From Sulfurovum sp. (lineage in GTDB: Bacteria; Campylobacterota; Campylobacteria; Campylobacterales; Sulfurovaceae): a stretch of DNA of 36,012 bases. This document shows positions 6,879 through 15,148 of this stretch, in pieces. The number at the start of each line of letters is the position of its first letter. Position 1 is the stretch's first letter. Below the pieces are notes generated by a model, which was given only the letters and a program-made list of their open reading frames with translations, did no database searches and had not been told where the DNA came from. The position numbers were made by a program, and so were the translations under genes. The stretch is from contig JALUYL010000077.1 in assembly GCA_027012955.1 (NCBI GenBank), positions 1 to 36,012 of the forward strand. The letters are read 5' to 3'.

Positions 6879-7874
6879 ATGGTAAATAGAGATATAGGAT
6901 TCTCTTTATGGTTAGACTTCGTTGAGAGAGATTATTTGAAAAATGAGTTTTCTTCTTTGATTGAAAAAGGGATTATTAATGGGGCAACATCCAATCCATC
7001 TATTTTTGCAAGTGCTATTACCACGTCACCTGCGTATGCCGAACAGCTCAAAGGCTTGGAAGGTAAAACACCCAAAGAGAAATATGAAGCCCTCGCTATA
7101 GAAGACATCCGTACTGCTGCACAAGCGTTACGTGCCTCGTATGATGCAGGAAATGATGGGTATATATCTATAGAAGTAGATCCCTTTTTATCAAACGATA
7201 CTGAGGGTACCATCGAAGAGGGTAAACGTTTGTTTGCAACCATTGGTGAGCCCAATATAATGGTAAAAGTACCTGCCACAGAAGCTGGGTATGATGCTAT
7301 GACAGAGCTTCTGTCTAATGGAATTTCTGTCAATGCCACACTTATTTTTTCACCTAAGCAAGCACAGAAATGTTTAAAGGCAATGAAGAGAGGATTGGAT
7401 GATTTTGAATCATCTGGTGGAGGACGTTGTGAAGCAGTGATTTCTGTCTTTGTGAGTCGTTTTGACAGATTGCTCGACAGTGATTTGGAGAAAGAAGGAC
7501 TTGACGTTTCCAAAACAGGTATTTACAATGCTGCTAAGATTTATAATCTTGTTGAAGCAAACCATACACCATCTGTACGTACACTCTTCGCAAGTACAGG
7601 CGTTAAAGGTGATGATCTGCCTGCAGATTATTATATGAGAGAATTGTTGGCACCACACTCTGTCAATACAGCACCACTAGCAACCATAGAGTCATACATC
7701 GCTACGGAGGCATCTGCACCAAAATTGCCTATCGATGATGCTGTACTCAATGGATACTTTACGAAACTATCAGACAATGGGTTTGATATGGATGCGGTAT
7801 ATGCCGAACTCTTAAATGATGGTTTGGTTGCTTTTGAACAAGCATTTAAAGAGATGTTAGATACACTAAATTAA
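6879..7874 (+). CDS. tal: Transaldolase
   Basis: Transaldolase moves a dihydroxyacetone unit between sedoheptulose-7-phosphate and glyceraldehyde-3-phosphate in the non-oxidative pentose phosphate pathway. This 331-residue protein has the N-terminal LDFVERDYLKNEFSSLIEKGIINGATSNPSIF motif (TSNPSIF is the class signature), the Schiff-base lysine in NIMVKVPATEAGYDAM, and SVNATLIFSPKQA plus AVISVFVSRFDRLLD. Its length and wording fit the longer transaldolases of Campylobacter and relatives. It is preceded by an AAAGGG ribosome binding site and by copy A of the composite repeat, and followed after 19 bp by pilT. Confidence 0.95.
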   Translation: MVNRDIGFSLWLDFVERDYLKNEFSSLIEKGIINGATSNPSIFASAITTSPAYAEQLKGLEGKTPKEKYEALAIEDIRTAAQALRASYDAGNDGYISIEVDPFLSNDTEGTIEEGKRLFATIGEPNIMVKVPATEAGYDAMTELLSNGISVNATLIFSPKQAQKCLKAMKRGLDDFESSGGGRCEAVISVFVSRFDRLLDSDLEKEGLDVSKTGIYNAAKIYNLVEANHTPSVRTLFASTGVKGDDLPADYYMRELLAPHSVNTAPLATIESYIATEASAPKLPIDDAVLNGYFTKLSDNGFDMDAVYAELLNDGLVAFEQAFKEMLDTLN

Positions 7875-7893
7875 TATACCATAAAGGGATATC

Positions 7894-9039
7894 ATGGAAG
7901 AGAAGCTCAAACTATATCTTAGAACAATGATAAGTAACAAGGGGTCTGACCTCCATATAAAAGCTGGTTCGCAAGTACGTGTGCGTATCCATGGTGTTCT
8001 AAAAGTGTTGGGTAAAGATGCGCTTACTGCAGATATGGTCGAAAAACTCGCCAAAGAAATTACTACAGCAGATCAATATGAAAAGCTTGTTACTGACCGA
8101 AACCTTGACTTTTCTTATGTGTTGGGAAGTGAAAATAGATTTAGGGTAAATTTCTTTTATCAAATGGATGGACTCTCTGCTGTATTTCGGATTATCCCTG
8201 TAGATATCTTGTCTTTGGATGACTTAAATCTTCCTCCTGTTATTAAAACATTTACAGAGTTACAAAGAGGCTTGGTACTAGTCACTGGGGTGACAGGTTC
8301 TGGTAAATCAACCACGCTTGCAGCTATACTTGACAAGATAAACAGAGAACAAAAAAAGCATATCATTACTGTAGAAGACCCGATAGAGTTTGTACACCAA
8401 GATAGAGGCTGTCTCATTAACCAAAGAGGGATAGGACAAGACGCCCACTCTTTCTCTGATGCACTAAGAGCAGCACTAAGAGAAGATCCCGATATCATAC
8501 TTGTTGGGGAAATGAGAGACTTGGAAACCATCGACATTGCACTGCACGCTGCCAATACAGGACACTTGGTTTTTTCTACTCTGCACACACTTGATGCAAA
8601 AGAAACCATTGACAGAATTGTCGGTATGTTTGGGAATGAAGAGCAAAACCGTATTCGTATGTCTTTGGCTTCGGTGCTTGAAGGGGTTATTTCTCAAAGA
8701 CTTATTCCTACTGTTCGTGGAGGCAGAGTTGCGGGTATCGAGATTCTTAAAAAGACAGCACGTATCGAACAACTTATTGCTGAAAACAGAGATAATGAAA
8801 TCTTAGATGCTTTGTTTGAAGGTAAAGAGATTTATGGAACACAGACGTTTGATCAAGCCTTACTCGACCTTTTGCGTGGAGGGGAGATTGACAGTGAAAC
8901 AGCACTCGAATATGCGACAAACCCAGCCGATATGAAACTTAAAATGCAAGGGGTTGGTAAAGGGGCTATCGTTCAAGAGAGTTTTGAAAAAGATGATGTA
9001 GAAGCAGATGTCTTTGGCTTTAAAGAAGAGGACGAATAA
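7894..9039 (+). CDS. pilT: Type IV pilus retraction ATPase PilT
   Basis: This 381-residue hexameric ATPase powers type IV pilus retraction and twitching motility at the cytoplasmic membrane. An N-terminal PAS-like domain (about 1-100, SDLHIKAGSQVRVRIHG) precedes the secretion ATPase core: Walker A GVTGSGKST (about 132-140), Asp box ITVEDPIEFVHQ, Walker B PDIILVGEMRDLETI and the His box HLVFSTLHTLDA. VILKVL-type PilB zinc cysteines are absent, which favours PilT over PilB. The C-terminal tail is acidic (KDDVEADVFGFKEEDE) and longer than in some homologues. No pilin genes are nearby, as is common for pilT outside the main pil cluster. Confidence 0.92.
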   Translation: MEEKLKLYLRTMISNKGSDLHIKAGSQVRVRIHGVLKVLGKDALTADMVEKLAKEITTADQYEKLVTDRNLDFSYVLGSENRFRVNFFYQMDGLSAVFRIIPVDILSLDDLNLPPVIKTFTELQRGLVLVTGVTGSGKSTTLAAILDKINREQKKHIITVEDPIEFVHQDRGCLINQRGIGQDAHSFSDALRAALREDPDIILVGEMRDLETIDIALHAANTGHLVFSTLHTLDAKETIDRIVGMFGNEEQNRIRMSLASVLEGVISQRLIPTVRGGRVAGIEILKKTARIEQLIAENRDNEILDALFEGKEIYGTQTFDQALLDLLRGGEIDSETALEYATNPADMKLKMQGVGKGAIVQESFEKDDVEADVFGFKEEDE

Positions 9040-9058
9040 AACTTTAATTCTAACTCGG

Positions 9059-9064
9059 TATAAT
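9059..9064 (+). promoter_or_regulatory. -10 box TATAAT for rplY-pth-lptG-like operon
   Basis: CGGTATAATTCGCG in the 80-bp spacer between pilT and rplY is a perfect -10 hexamer, about 50 bases ahead of the rplY ATG. AAAGGA precedes the ATG. No clear -35 is visible. Confidence 0.5.
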
Positions 9065-9119
9065 TCGCGTCTATTTTGCTCAATATATGGGTGAAAAGAT
9101 TTAATTTTAAAGGACAGAA

Positions 9120-9656
9120 ATGTTAGAAGGTATCGTTAGAGAGAGTATCGGGAAACGTACTGCAAAAGTACTTAGAAGAGATGGTTATCTAACTGCAAAC
9201 CTTTACGCAAATGGCGTAGAGAACATTCAAGCTGCGTTTAAACGTGGTGAATTTGTAAGAGCAGTTAGAAATAAAGAGAGCCTAGCATTCGCTGTTAAAG
9301 TGGGTGACACAGAGTTAAATGTTGTGATTCAAGAGTATCAACTACACCCAATTAATGGTGATGTAAAACATGTTGATTTAAGGGTAACTGTACCAGGGCA
9401 AGTAACAAACTTCCTTGTACCTGTTACTACACATGGAACACCAATTGGACTTAAAAACAAAGGTGTACTTGTTATGTCTAAAAAAAGATTAAAAGTAAGA
9501 GGAGCTATCGAAGATATGCCTGCGAAATTTGATCTTGATGTTGAGCCATTAGACAGAGATGCATCAATTCTTGTAAGAAATATTGACGTGCCTGCTAACT
9601 GTAAATTGATGGACAGACCAGATGTTGCTATCTGTGGTGTAATCAAAGCTAAATAA
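9120..9656 (+). CDS. rplY: 50S ribosomal protein L25 (Ctc-type)
   Basis: This 178-residue two-domain L25/Ctc protein binds the 5S rRNA loop E region of the large subunit. The N-terminal L25 domain (about 1-90) contains RESIGKRTAKVLRRDGYLTANLYANG, a Campylobacterota form of the usual GKGASRRLRREGKVPAVLYG. It is followed by the HPINGDVKHVDLRVTVPG link. The C-terminal TL5-like domain (about 95-178) carries GTPIGLKNKGVL and ends in VIKAK. It starts with ATG after AAAGGA, and pth follows 19 bp later. The rplY-pth adjacency is conserved in many bacteria. Confidence 0.93.
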   Translation: MLEGIVRESIGKRTAKVLRRDGYLTANLYANGVENIQAAFKRGEFVRAVRNKESLAFAVKVGDTELNVVIQEYQLHPINGDVKHVDLRVTVPGQVTNFLVPVTTHGTPIGLKNKGVLVMSKKRLKVRGAIEDMPAKFDLDVEPLDRDASILVRNIDVPANCKLMDRPDVAICGVIKAK

Positions 9657-9675
9657 TAAGCAATGAAAGTATAAT

Positions 9676-10248
9676 ATGACACTCTTTGTTGGTCTAGGTA
9701 ACCCAGGATCACAATACGAAGAGACCCGTCATAATATAGGCTTTAAAGTCATCGACAAACTTGTCGCTGACTTTGGAGCACGTGATATCTCCAAAACTTC
9801 TTTTCATGGGCAACTTTATCGCTCAGCCAATTCACTTTTTTTAAAACCTACTACGTTTATGAATCTTTCAGGCAAGTCTGTACAACCTGTCAAGCATTTT
9901 TTCAAAGTAGAACTAGATGATGTTATCGTCATACATGATGATATCGACCTGCCTTTTGGTGCGGTACGTTTTAAAAGAGGTGGTGGACATGGTGGGCATA
10001 ATGGACTAAAATCTTTAGATACATATATAACCAAAGAGTATTTACGTGTACGCGTAGGCGTAGGTAAGCCTGAATACAAGTCACAAGTGGCAGACTATGT
10101 TTTACATGATTTTTCAAGAGAAGAACAAATAGCGTTAGAAAAACTCATTTCTCATGTAGCCTTAGCATGTAAAAAGTTGACACAAGAAGAATTAAACAGT
10201 GTAAAATCTCTCTATAGTTTAAAATCTATAGAAGGTTTAACCTCGTGA
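9676..10248 (+). CDS. pth: Peptidyl-tRNA hydrolase
   Basis: Pth releases peptides from tRNAs that dropped off ribosomes. The 190-residue protein has all signatures: FVGLGNPGSQYEETRHNIGFKVID (with the catalytic His in RHN), FLKPTTFMNLSGKSV (Asn in MNLSG), VIHDDIDLPFGAVRFKRGGGHGGHNGLKS, and the LRVRVGVGKP strand. It lies between rplY and the LptF/LptG permease, and its stop TGA overlaps the next start (GTGA), so those two are translationally coupled. There is no strong Shine-Dalgarno sequence; the TATAAT directly before the ATG is unlikely to be its promoter. Confidence 0.96.
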   Translation: MTLFVGLGNPGSQYEETRHNIGFKVIDKLVADFGARDISKTSFHGQLYRSANSLFLKPTTFMNLSGKSVQPVKHFFKVELDDVIVIHDDIDLPFGAVRFKRGGGHGGHNGLKSLDTYITKEYLRVRVGVGKPEYKSQVADYVLHDFSREEQIALEKLISHVALACKKLTQEELNSVKSLYSLKSIEGLTS

Positions 10249-11327
10249 GTATATTAAGCCCAAAACTTTATTTTGTCTATTTGGCTAAACATTATGTTAA
10301 GAATCTATTGGTGATTTTATTTGGACTCTCTTTTGCGTTTGCTGCGATAGATTACTTCCAACATATACAACAGTTAGATGTCTCTGGAAATTATAAGATA
10401 CTCTATATTTTTTATATGTGGCAAGAGGCATTGGGGTTACTGTATCCTCTTGCTATCGTTTTTGCGCTTATCATGACGAAACTTGCTTTGGTAAAACAGA
10501 ACACTATGGGAGCCTTTCATGCCTTTGGTTATGACAAAAAGAAACTGTTTGCTCCACTCATAACCATTGCCACATTAACGTATATGATATTTCTTTTACT
10601 TCACACAACAGGCTTTTCTTATGCCAAAGATAAAGCAGCCTTTTTACTGAAAAATGAGTTGGGTGTTTATGATGTCAGTGACCTTTTTTTCAAATACAAT
10701 GATACCTTTGTCTACATTAATACCTTAGACCCCATAGCAAAGAAAATAAAAGATATTACCATTTTCAAAGTAGAGGGGTATCAGGTACGATATACCATCA
10801 ATGCACCTTACGCAACCTTTAATGGTCATGTTTGGGATGTCCATGATGCGACACTTAAAACGCATATATATAAAGAGGGGAACTTAGAGAGATACAAGGT
10901 AGAGCATAAAGAAAGCATTAAAACGTTAGAGGGGTATAAGCCAAAGATTATTGAGTCCTTATATGAGGGGAAAGCACTCAATCTCATGGATGCATACAGC
11001 ACATGGAAATTACTGAATAAACAGCATCTTAATTCTGATAAAATCCGAGCTTCCTTTTATAATAAAGTCATTGTACCTCTCTTCTCTATAGCCTTGATGC
11101 TCATACTCTTTTTTAAGATACCTTTTCACGCAAGAATGGTGGCTTTAGAAGCTGTGGTAGCACTTTCTTTGGGCGCAACATTTGTCATATGGGGTGTACT
11201 TTTTGGACTTGGACAGATAGGAGAAAATGGTGTATTGCCGCCTGAAGTTTCTAGTATTTTGCCTGTTGTGTTGTTGTGGGTGTATGCACTTTATGTATAC
11301 CGTACAGATGAAAATAACTTAGCATAA
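10245..11327 (+). CDS. lptG: LptF/LptG-family LPS export permease (YjgP/YjgQ)
   Basis: This 360-residue inner membrane protein has six predicted membrane segments: three at the N-terminus (about 18-40, 57-80, 100-122), a large periplasmic beta-jellyroll domain (about 125-265), and three at the C-terminus (about 276-350). LptF and LptG pair with the LptB ATPase to extract LPS and pass it to LptC/A/D/E. The start is GTG overlapping the pth stop (GTGA). Only one permease is here; the partner must lie elsewhere. LptG and LptF are hard to tell apart by eye, so the symbol is tentative. lptE of the same pathway is at 31196. Confidence 0.82.
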   Translation: MSILSPKLYFVYLAKHYVKNLLVILFGLSFAFAAIDYFQHIQQLDVSGNYKILYIFYMWQEALGLLYPLAIVFALIMTKLALVKQNTMGAFHAFGYDKKKLFAPLITIATLTYMIFLLLHTTGFSYAKDKAAFLLKNELGVYDVSDLFFKYNDTFVYINTLDPIAKKIKDITIFKVEGYQVRYTINAPYATFNGHVWDVHDATLKTHIYKEGNLERYKVEHKESIKTLEGYKPKIIESLYEGKALNLMDAYSTWKLLNKQHLNSDKIRASFYNKVIVPLFSIALMLILFFKIPFHARMVALEAVVALSLGATFVIWGVLFGLGQIGENGVLPPEVSSILPVVLLWVYALYVYRTDENNLA

Positions 11328-11688
11328 AAGGGCTGCAGAAAGAAACATTTTTTACATCGTTCAAGTGCATGGAAGTTGCAAACAACGTATCAAACTGACC
11401 ACCTCCTCCTGTTGGTGATAATTCGAGTTTTACTTAGAGAAATCGATTTTATATTTGTTTAAGCTTTCTTCTCAGAGAAGGGTATTTCTGAATTTAGCTA
11501 CTTGATTGAGGTGGAATTATGTTAGTGATTAGAATTGGCGAATGCGTTTGAATCAATTAGTAATATTTTTGACGGGAGGACTGTTTTTTAGTATATTATG
11601 GTAGAATTTTACCTTAAAATGTAGCTTGAGTTGCTACCGATATATTATGTTACTATCAATTTCAAATTTATAGTTTAAAGGATACTAG
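11328..11688. other. 361-bp gap without a recognisable gene
   Basis: The spacer between the lptG-like gene and the eptA-like gene has no frame with a credible start and length. A short frame reading LELANAFESISNIFDGRTVF near 11530-11590, and a minus-strand frame reading TGGGGQFDTLFATSMHLNDVKN near 11350-11430, look coding-like but are isolated; they may be gene remnants. Possible -10 boxes for the downstream gene are TAGAAT (about 11602) and TATAGT close to the RBS AAAGGAT. No terminator is evident. Confidence 0.4.
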
Positions 11689-13248
11689 ATGCCAAAGTTT
11701 AAATTTGAGCTAACCCATATAAAGTTTATAATGTATTATACAATAATACATTATGTAATATTTAACTTATTTATCTACGATAAAGTTTTAAAATGGTTTT
11801 ACATACGTGGTACATTTGAGTATCTTGGATATACAGCTTGGATATTAGCTGGTTATGTATTTTTTGTATTTATTATGACATTATTTGCACATCGTTATAC
11901 AACAAAGGCATTTGCTATTTTTACACTGTTTGCTAGTACTGCCTGTATATACTTTAGTTTAAAGTACAATGTTGCTATTGATGAAACTATGATAACAAAT
12001 ATCATACACACAGATCCTGTAGAAACAACTTCTTTAGTATCAGTTAATATGATCCCATATTTAATCTTTTTATTTATATTACCATCATTATTTATAATAT
12101 TTAATATAAAAATAACTTATCAAAAACCACTGAAACACTTATTGAAAATTATTGTTGTATCTTTTATTTCTATAGGATTGGTTGCGGCTATTACATATGC
12201 TTCATTTTCAAATCTATCAAGAGTGGCACAATCTTCAAAAAAATATATTTTATACAACCTAGTACCTGTAAACTATCTAGGGACTAGTTTGGATATGCTA
12301 GGGCATCATATTTATGACAACTATTTTAAACATAAGCATAAAATAAAAAAATTTAAAGCTACTATTGCAAAAAAACAAGATTTAGTAGTGGTATTAGCTA
12401 TAGGTGAAGCTACAAGACAAAAAAATATGAGTTTATATGGATATAATAGAGTAAATACAAATCCACTTTTAAGTACCGTGAAAGATTTACATACTTTAAA
12501 TGGTATAGCAAGTATAGCCTCAACATACTATGCACTTCATAAAACATTAAGAAAGAATGATATTACGTTAACAAATATAACTTTAAATGCACATCTACCT
12601 ACAGCTTGTTATGTAAATTTTAGTATTTATGATAATTGTGCTCAAGGTGAAATTATGGTAAAAGATTATGATGGTGATGGTGGAATTTATGATAATGATG
12701 TGATACCTCTATTAAAGAAAAACCTACAAACTTATAAAAGTGGAGAAAGATTAATTTTATTACATTTAGGTGGTGGTAGTCATGGACCCGTCTATAGTGA
12801 TAGATTTCCATCAAATTTTATAAAGTTTAAACCATACTGTACAAATCCAGATGTACTAAACCAATGCACAAAAGATGAGCTATACAATGCGTATGATAAC
12901 TCACTTTTATATGTTGATTATGTAGTATATAATGCTATACAAACCCTCGAAAAAGCAAAGGTACCTTATGTATTTATTTATCTCTCAGACCATGGGGAAT
13001 CTTTAGGGGAAAATAATGTTATTTTTCATGGTATGCCACCAGGATTTACGCTACCTGATGAACAATCACATATACCACTTTTGGTAAAAGCTTCTGTTCC
13101 AATTAAAATCGTTAAGAAGAAAGAGTATAGTCAGCCTGATATTTTTGATACGATATTAGATCTATTGAATATTGATGCAAAAGGTTTCGATCAAAAAGGA
13201 AGTTTTATAAAAATAGGCGAATTCGCCATAGATAAAAGTACATTATGA
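11689..13248 (+). CDS. Phosphoethanolamine transferase (EptA/EptC-type, sulfatase family)
   Basis: This 519-residue protein has an N-terminal membrane domain of five hydrophobic helices (about 12-180) and a periplasmic alkaline-phosphatase-fold domain. Metal-site motifs are visible: LAIGEATRQKNMSLYGYNR (E240), HLGGGSHGPVYSDRFP (His of the active site), NAYDNSLLYVDYV, and SDHGESLGENNVIFHG (D434, H435). These enzymes move phosphoethanolamine from phosphatidylethanolamine to lipid A or other surface glycans. The nucleophile region usually reading CGTSTA.S.P is here IASIASTYYALHK, keeping one Thr (T279) but losing the Cys and Pro. The gene is clearly richer in A+T than its neighbours and overlaps the following phosphatase by ATGA. 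Substrate unknown. Confidence 0.85.
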   Translation: MPKFKFELTHIKFIMYYTIIHYVIFNLFIYDKVLKWFYIRGTFEYLGYTAWILAGYVFFVFIMTLFAHRYTTKAFAIFTLFASTACIYFSLKYNVAIDETMITNIIHTDPVETTSLVSVNMIPYLIFLFILPSLFIIFNIKITYQKPLKHLLKIIVVSFISIGLVAAITYASFSNLSRVAQSSKKYILYNLVPVNYLGTSLDMLGHHIYDNYFKHKHKIKKFKATIAKKQDLVVVLAIGEATRQKNMSLYGYNRVNTNPLLSTVKDLHTLNGIASIASTYYALHKTLRKNDITLTNITLNAHLPTACYVNFSIYDNCAQGEIMVKDYDGDGGIYDNDVIPLLKKNLQTYKSGERLILLHLGGGSHGPVYSDRFPSNFIKFKPYCTNPDVLNQCTKDELYNAYDNSLLYVDYVVYNAIQTLEKAKVPYVFIYLSDHGESLGENNVIFHGMPPGFTLPDEQSHIPLLVKASVPIKIVKKKEYSQPDIFDTILDLLNIDAKGFDQKGSFIKIGEFAIDKSTL

Positions 13249-13814
13249 AAAAGTTATTTAAATATCTTTTAGTTTTCTTTGCTTTACTTATTTTAACAAT
13301 TTTATTTGATATCCATATAAAAGGTAATTTTTATCAAATTGATAAAAATGTTTATAGAAGCGGAACATTAAATAAATTTAATTTAGAATATTATATAAAA
13401 AAATATCATATAAAAACTATCTTAAATTTAAGAGGTAAAAGTAATGAAGAATGGTATAAAATTGAATCAAAATTGATAAAAAAATATATGATTAAAATAA
13501 TTAATTATCCTATTTCAAGTCAATCTTTTTATGATTTTAATCAAACTTCAAAAATAGTCAATTTATTAAAAAAAGTTAAAAAACCTTTGCTTATTCATTG
13601 CAATGGTGGTGCGGATAGAACTTCACTGGTTTCTGCTTTGTATATTTTTGCAGTAAAACATCAATCAAAAGAGATTGCAAAAAAAGAATTAAGTTGGTTT
13701 TATGGGCATTTACCAGGAATTAGAAAAGGTGTAGAAAATATGGATAAAAGTTTTGAAAATTATGTAAATAAATTTTTAGAGGTACCTCAAGACTTGATAC
13801 CTCGTAAGCCATGA
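13245..13814 (+). CDS. Membrane-anchored CX5R phosphatase (dual-specificity/tyrosine phosphatase fold)
   Basis: This 189-residue protein has one N-terminal membrane helix (about 5-22, YLLVFFALLILTILF), then a catalytic domain. The P-loop is HCNGGADRTS (C119 to R125, CX5R). The domain also has the NVYRSGTL opening and the KTILNLRGKSNEEW strand typical of the DSP/PTP-like lipid and protein phosphatases found in bacterial operons. The predicted topology puts the catalytic domain in the periplasm or on the membrane face. Its start overlaps the phosphoethanolamine transferase stop (ATGA), so the two are made together. A role in removing a phosphate from lipid A or a phospholipid is inference. Base composition is as A+T-rich as its partner. 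Confidence 0.8.
   Translation: MKKLFKYLLVFFALLILTILFDIHIKGNFYQIDKNVYRSGTLNKFNLEYYIKKYHIKTILNLRGKSNEEWYKIESKLIKKYMIKIINYPISSQSFYDFNQTSKIVNLLKKVKKPLLIHCNGGADRTSLVSALYIFAVKHQSKEIAKKELSWFYGHLPGIRKGVENMDKSFENYVNKFLEVPQDLIPRKP
13779..13803. repeat. Imperfect hairpin at the 3' end of the phosphatase gene
   Basis: GAGGTA (13779-13784) pairs with TACCTC (13798-13803) and encloses CAAG-A-CTTG. It encodes the last residues (EVPQDLIP) and is followed, 12 bases later, by CTTTTT. It could be a weak terminator for the cassette or a palindromic insertion that redefined the C-terminus. Confidence 0.35.
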
Positions 13815-13834
13815 CTTTTTAATCACTTTTTAGA

Positions 13835-13860
13835 TAAAATCACCTTAAAATAGATAAAAT
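13835..13860 (+). promoter_or_regulatory. Tandem TAGATAAAAT -10-like boxes upstream of lysA
   Basis: TAGATAAAAT occurs at 13831-13840 and again at 13851-13860. The second would start transcription a few bases before the lysA ATG at 13876. The same motif precedes ndk (21254-21263). No -35 is clear. Confidence 0.5.
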
Positions 13861-13875
13861 TTTAGGACAAAATAG

Positions 13876-15099
13876 ATGAATATAGATACTAAAGCATTGG
13901 CGGAAAAATATGGTACGCCATTGTATATGTATGATTTTGATTATATTGAAAACAGATATACAACACTTAAAGATGCCTTTGCCGGAAAAAAATCGATTGT
14001 TAATTATGCCGTAAAGGCAAACTCCAACCTATCAGTCATAGCACATTTGGCTAAACTAGGAGCTGGTGCAGACTGTGTGAGTATTGGTGAAGTCAACCGT
14101 GCGCTTACAGCAGGTGTGGATAAATATAAAATTATCTTCTCAGGTGTAGGGAAGCGTGATGATGAGATACGTGAGGCTTTGCAAAAAGATATTCTTATGC
14201 TTAATCTTGAGTCTGAAGCAGAGATGAAACGCGTAGAGTTGGTGGCAAAAGAACTGGGCAAAGAAGCGCGTATCTCTATACGTGTTAACCCAAACATCGA
14301 CCCTCAGACGCACCCTTATATTTCTACAGGTTTACATGAAAACAAGTTTGGGGTTGAACTAGATATGGCTAAACGTATGTATATTTACGCCAATAAATCA
14401 GAATTTCTCAACCCTGTAGGGATTCATTTTCATATAGGCTCACAGCTTACAAAATTGTCACCTATTCAAGAGGCAGCAAGTATTGTAGCTGATCTGGTAC
14501 GTTCACTTAAAGCGATTAAAATTGACATTAAATTCTTTGATGTGGGTGGTGGGATTGGTGTTGTGTATGACGATGAAGTGACTATTACTGCCGCAGAGTA
14601 CACGCAAGCCATTTTCCAAGCAACAAAAGGTTTGGATATTACGCTCCTGTGTGAACCTGGACGTTACATGGTAGCAAATGCAGGGGCATTTTTCACCAAA
14701 GTGTTGTACGAAAAAGTAAATGCAGGTAAACGCTTTGTCATTGTAGATGGTGCGATGAATGACCTCATAAGACCAAGCCTGTATGATGCATACCACAAGA
14801 TAGAAGCTGTAGGCGTGGATGCAAATGTGGAAACTACACCTGCTGATGTCGTAGGTCCAGTGTGTGAAAGTGGAGATTTCTTTGGTAAAAATGTACCTTT
14901 ACCTCCTCTGTCTCACAATGATCTCATAGTGGTGCAATCAGCAGGAGCCTATGGTTTTACTATGGCGAGTAATTACAATACACGTTCTAAACCTGCTGAA
15001 GTTGCCATTCAAGGTGGGAAAGACAGACTCATACGTAAACGTGAAACATACGATGACCAAGTGCGATTAGAATTGGAATATCTAGGGGTCATGGGTTGA
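13876..15099 (+). CDS. lysA: Diaminopimelate decarboxylase
   Basis: This 407-residue PLP enzyme converts meso-diaminopimelate to lysine and CO2, the last step of lysine synthesis. The PLP lysine is in VNYAVKANSNLSV; other fold-type III motifs are GAGADCVSIGEV, HFHIGSQL, FFDVGGGIGVVYDDE, CEPGRYMVANAG and CESGDFFGK, plus the C-terminal GAYGFTMASNYN loop. Size is normal. Base composition returns to that of the core genome right after the A+T-rich cassette. It precedes pheA by 49 bp, and the two are probably cotranscribed with hisC in an amino acid biosynthesis run. Confidence 0.96.
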   Translation: MNIDTKALAEKYGTPLYMYDFDYIENRYTTLKDAFAGKKSIVNYAVKANSNLSVIAHLAKLGAGADCVSIGEVNRALTAGVDKYKIIFSGVGKRDDEIREALQKDILMLNLESEAEMKRVELVAKELGKEARISIRVNPNIDPQTHPYISTGLHENKFGVELDMAKRMYIYANKSEFLNPVGIHFHIGSQLTKLSPIQEAASIVADLVRSLKAIKIDIKFFDVGGGIGVVYDDEVTITAAEYTQAIFQATKGLDITLLCEPGRYMVANAGAFFTKVLYEKVNAGKRFVIVDGAMNDLIRPSLYDAYHKIEAVGVDANVETTPADVVGPVCESGDFFGKNVPLPPLSHNDLIVVQSAGAYGFTMASNYNTRSKPAEVAIQGGKDRLIRKRETYDDQVRLELEYLGVMG

Positions 15100-15148
15100 T
15101 TTTTTTGGGACAAAAAAATAAAGCCTTGACCTCAATTAAAGGACAGAG

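Noticed and set aside
9670-9675. TATAAT immediately before the pth ATG
   Set aside because: A start site 6-7 bases later would be inside the gene; it is probably chance, and pth is transcribed with rplY.
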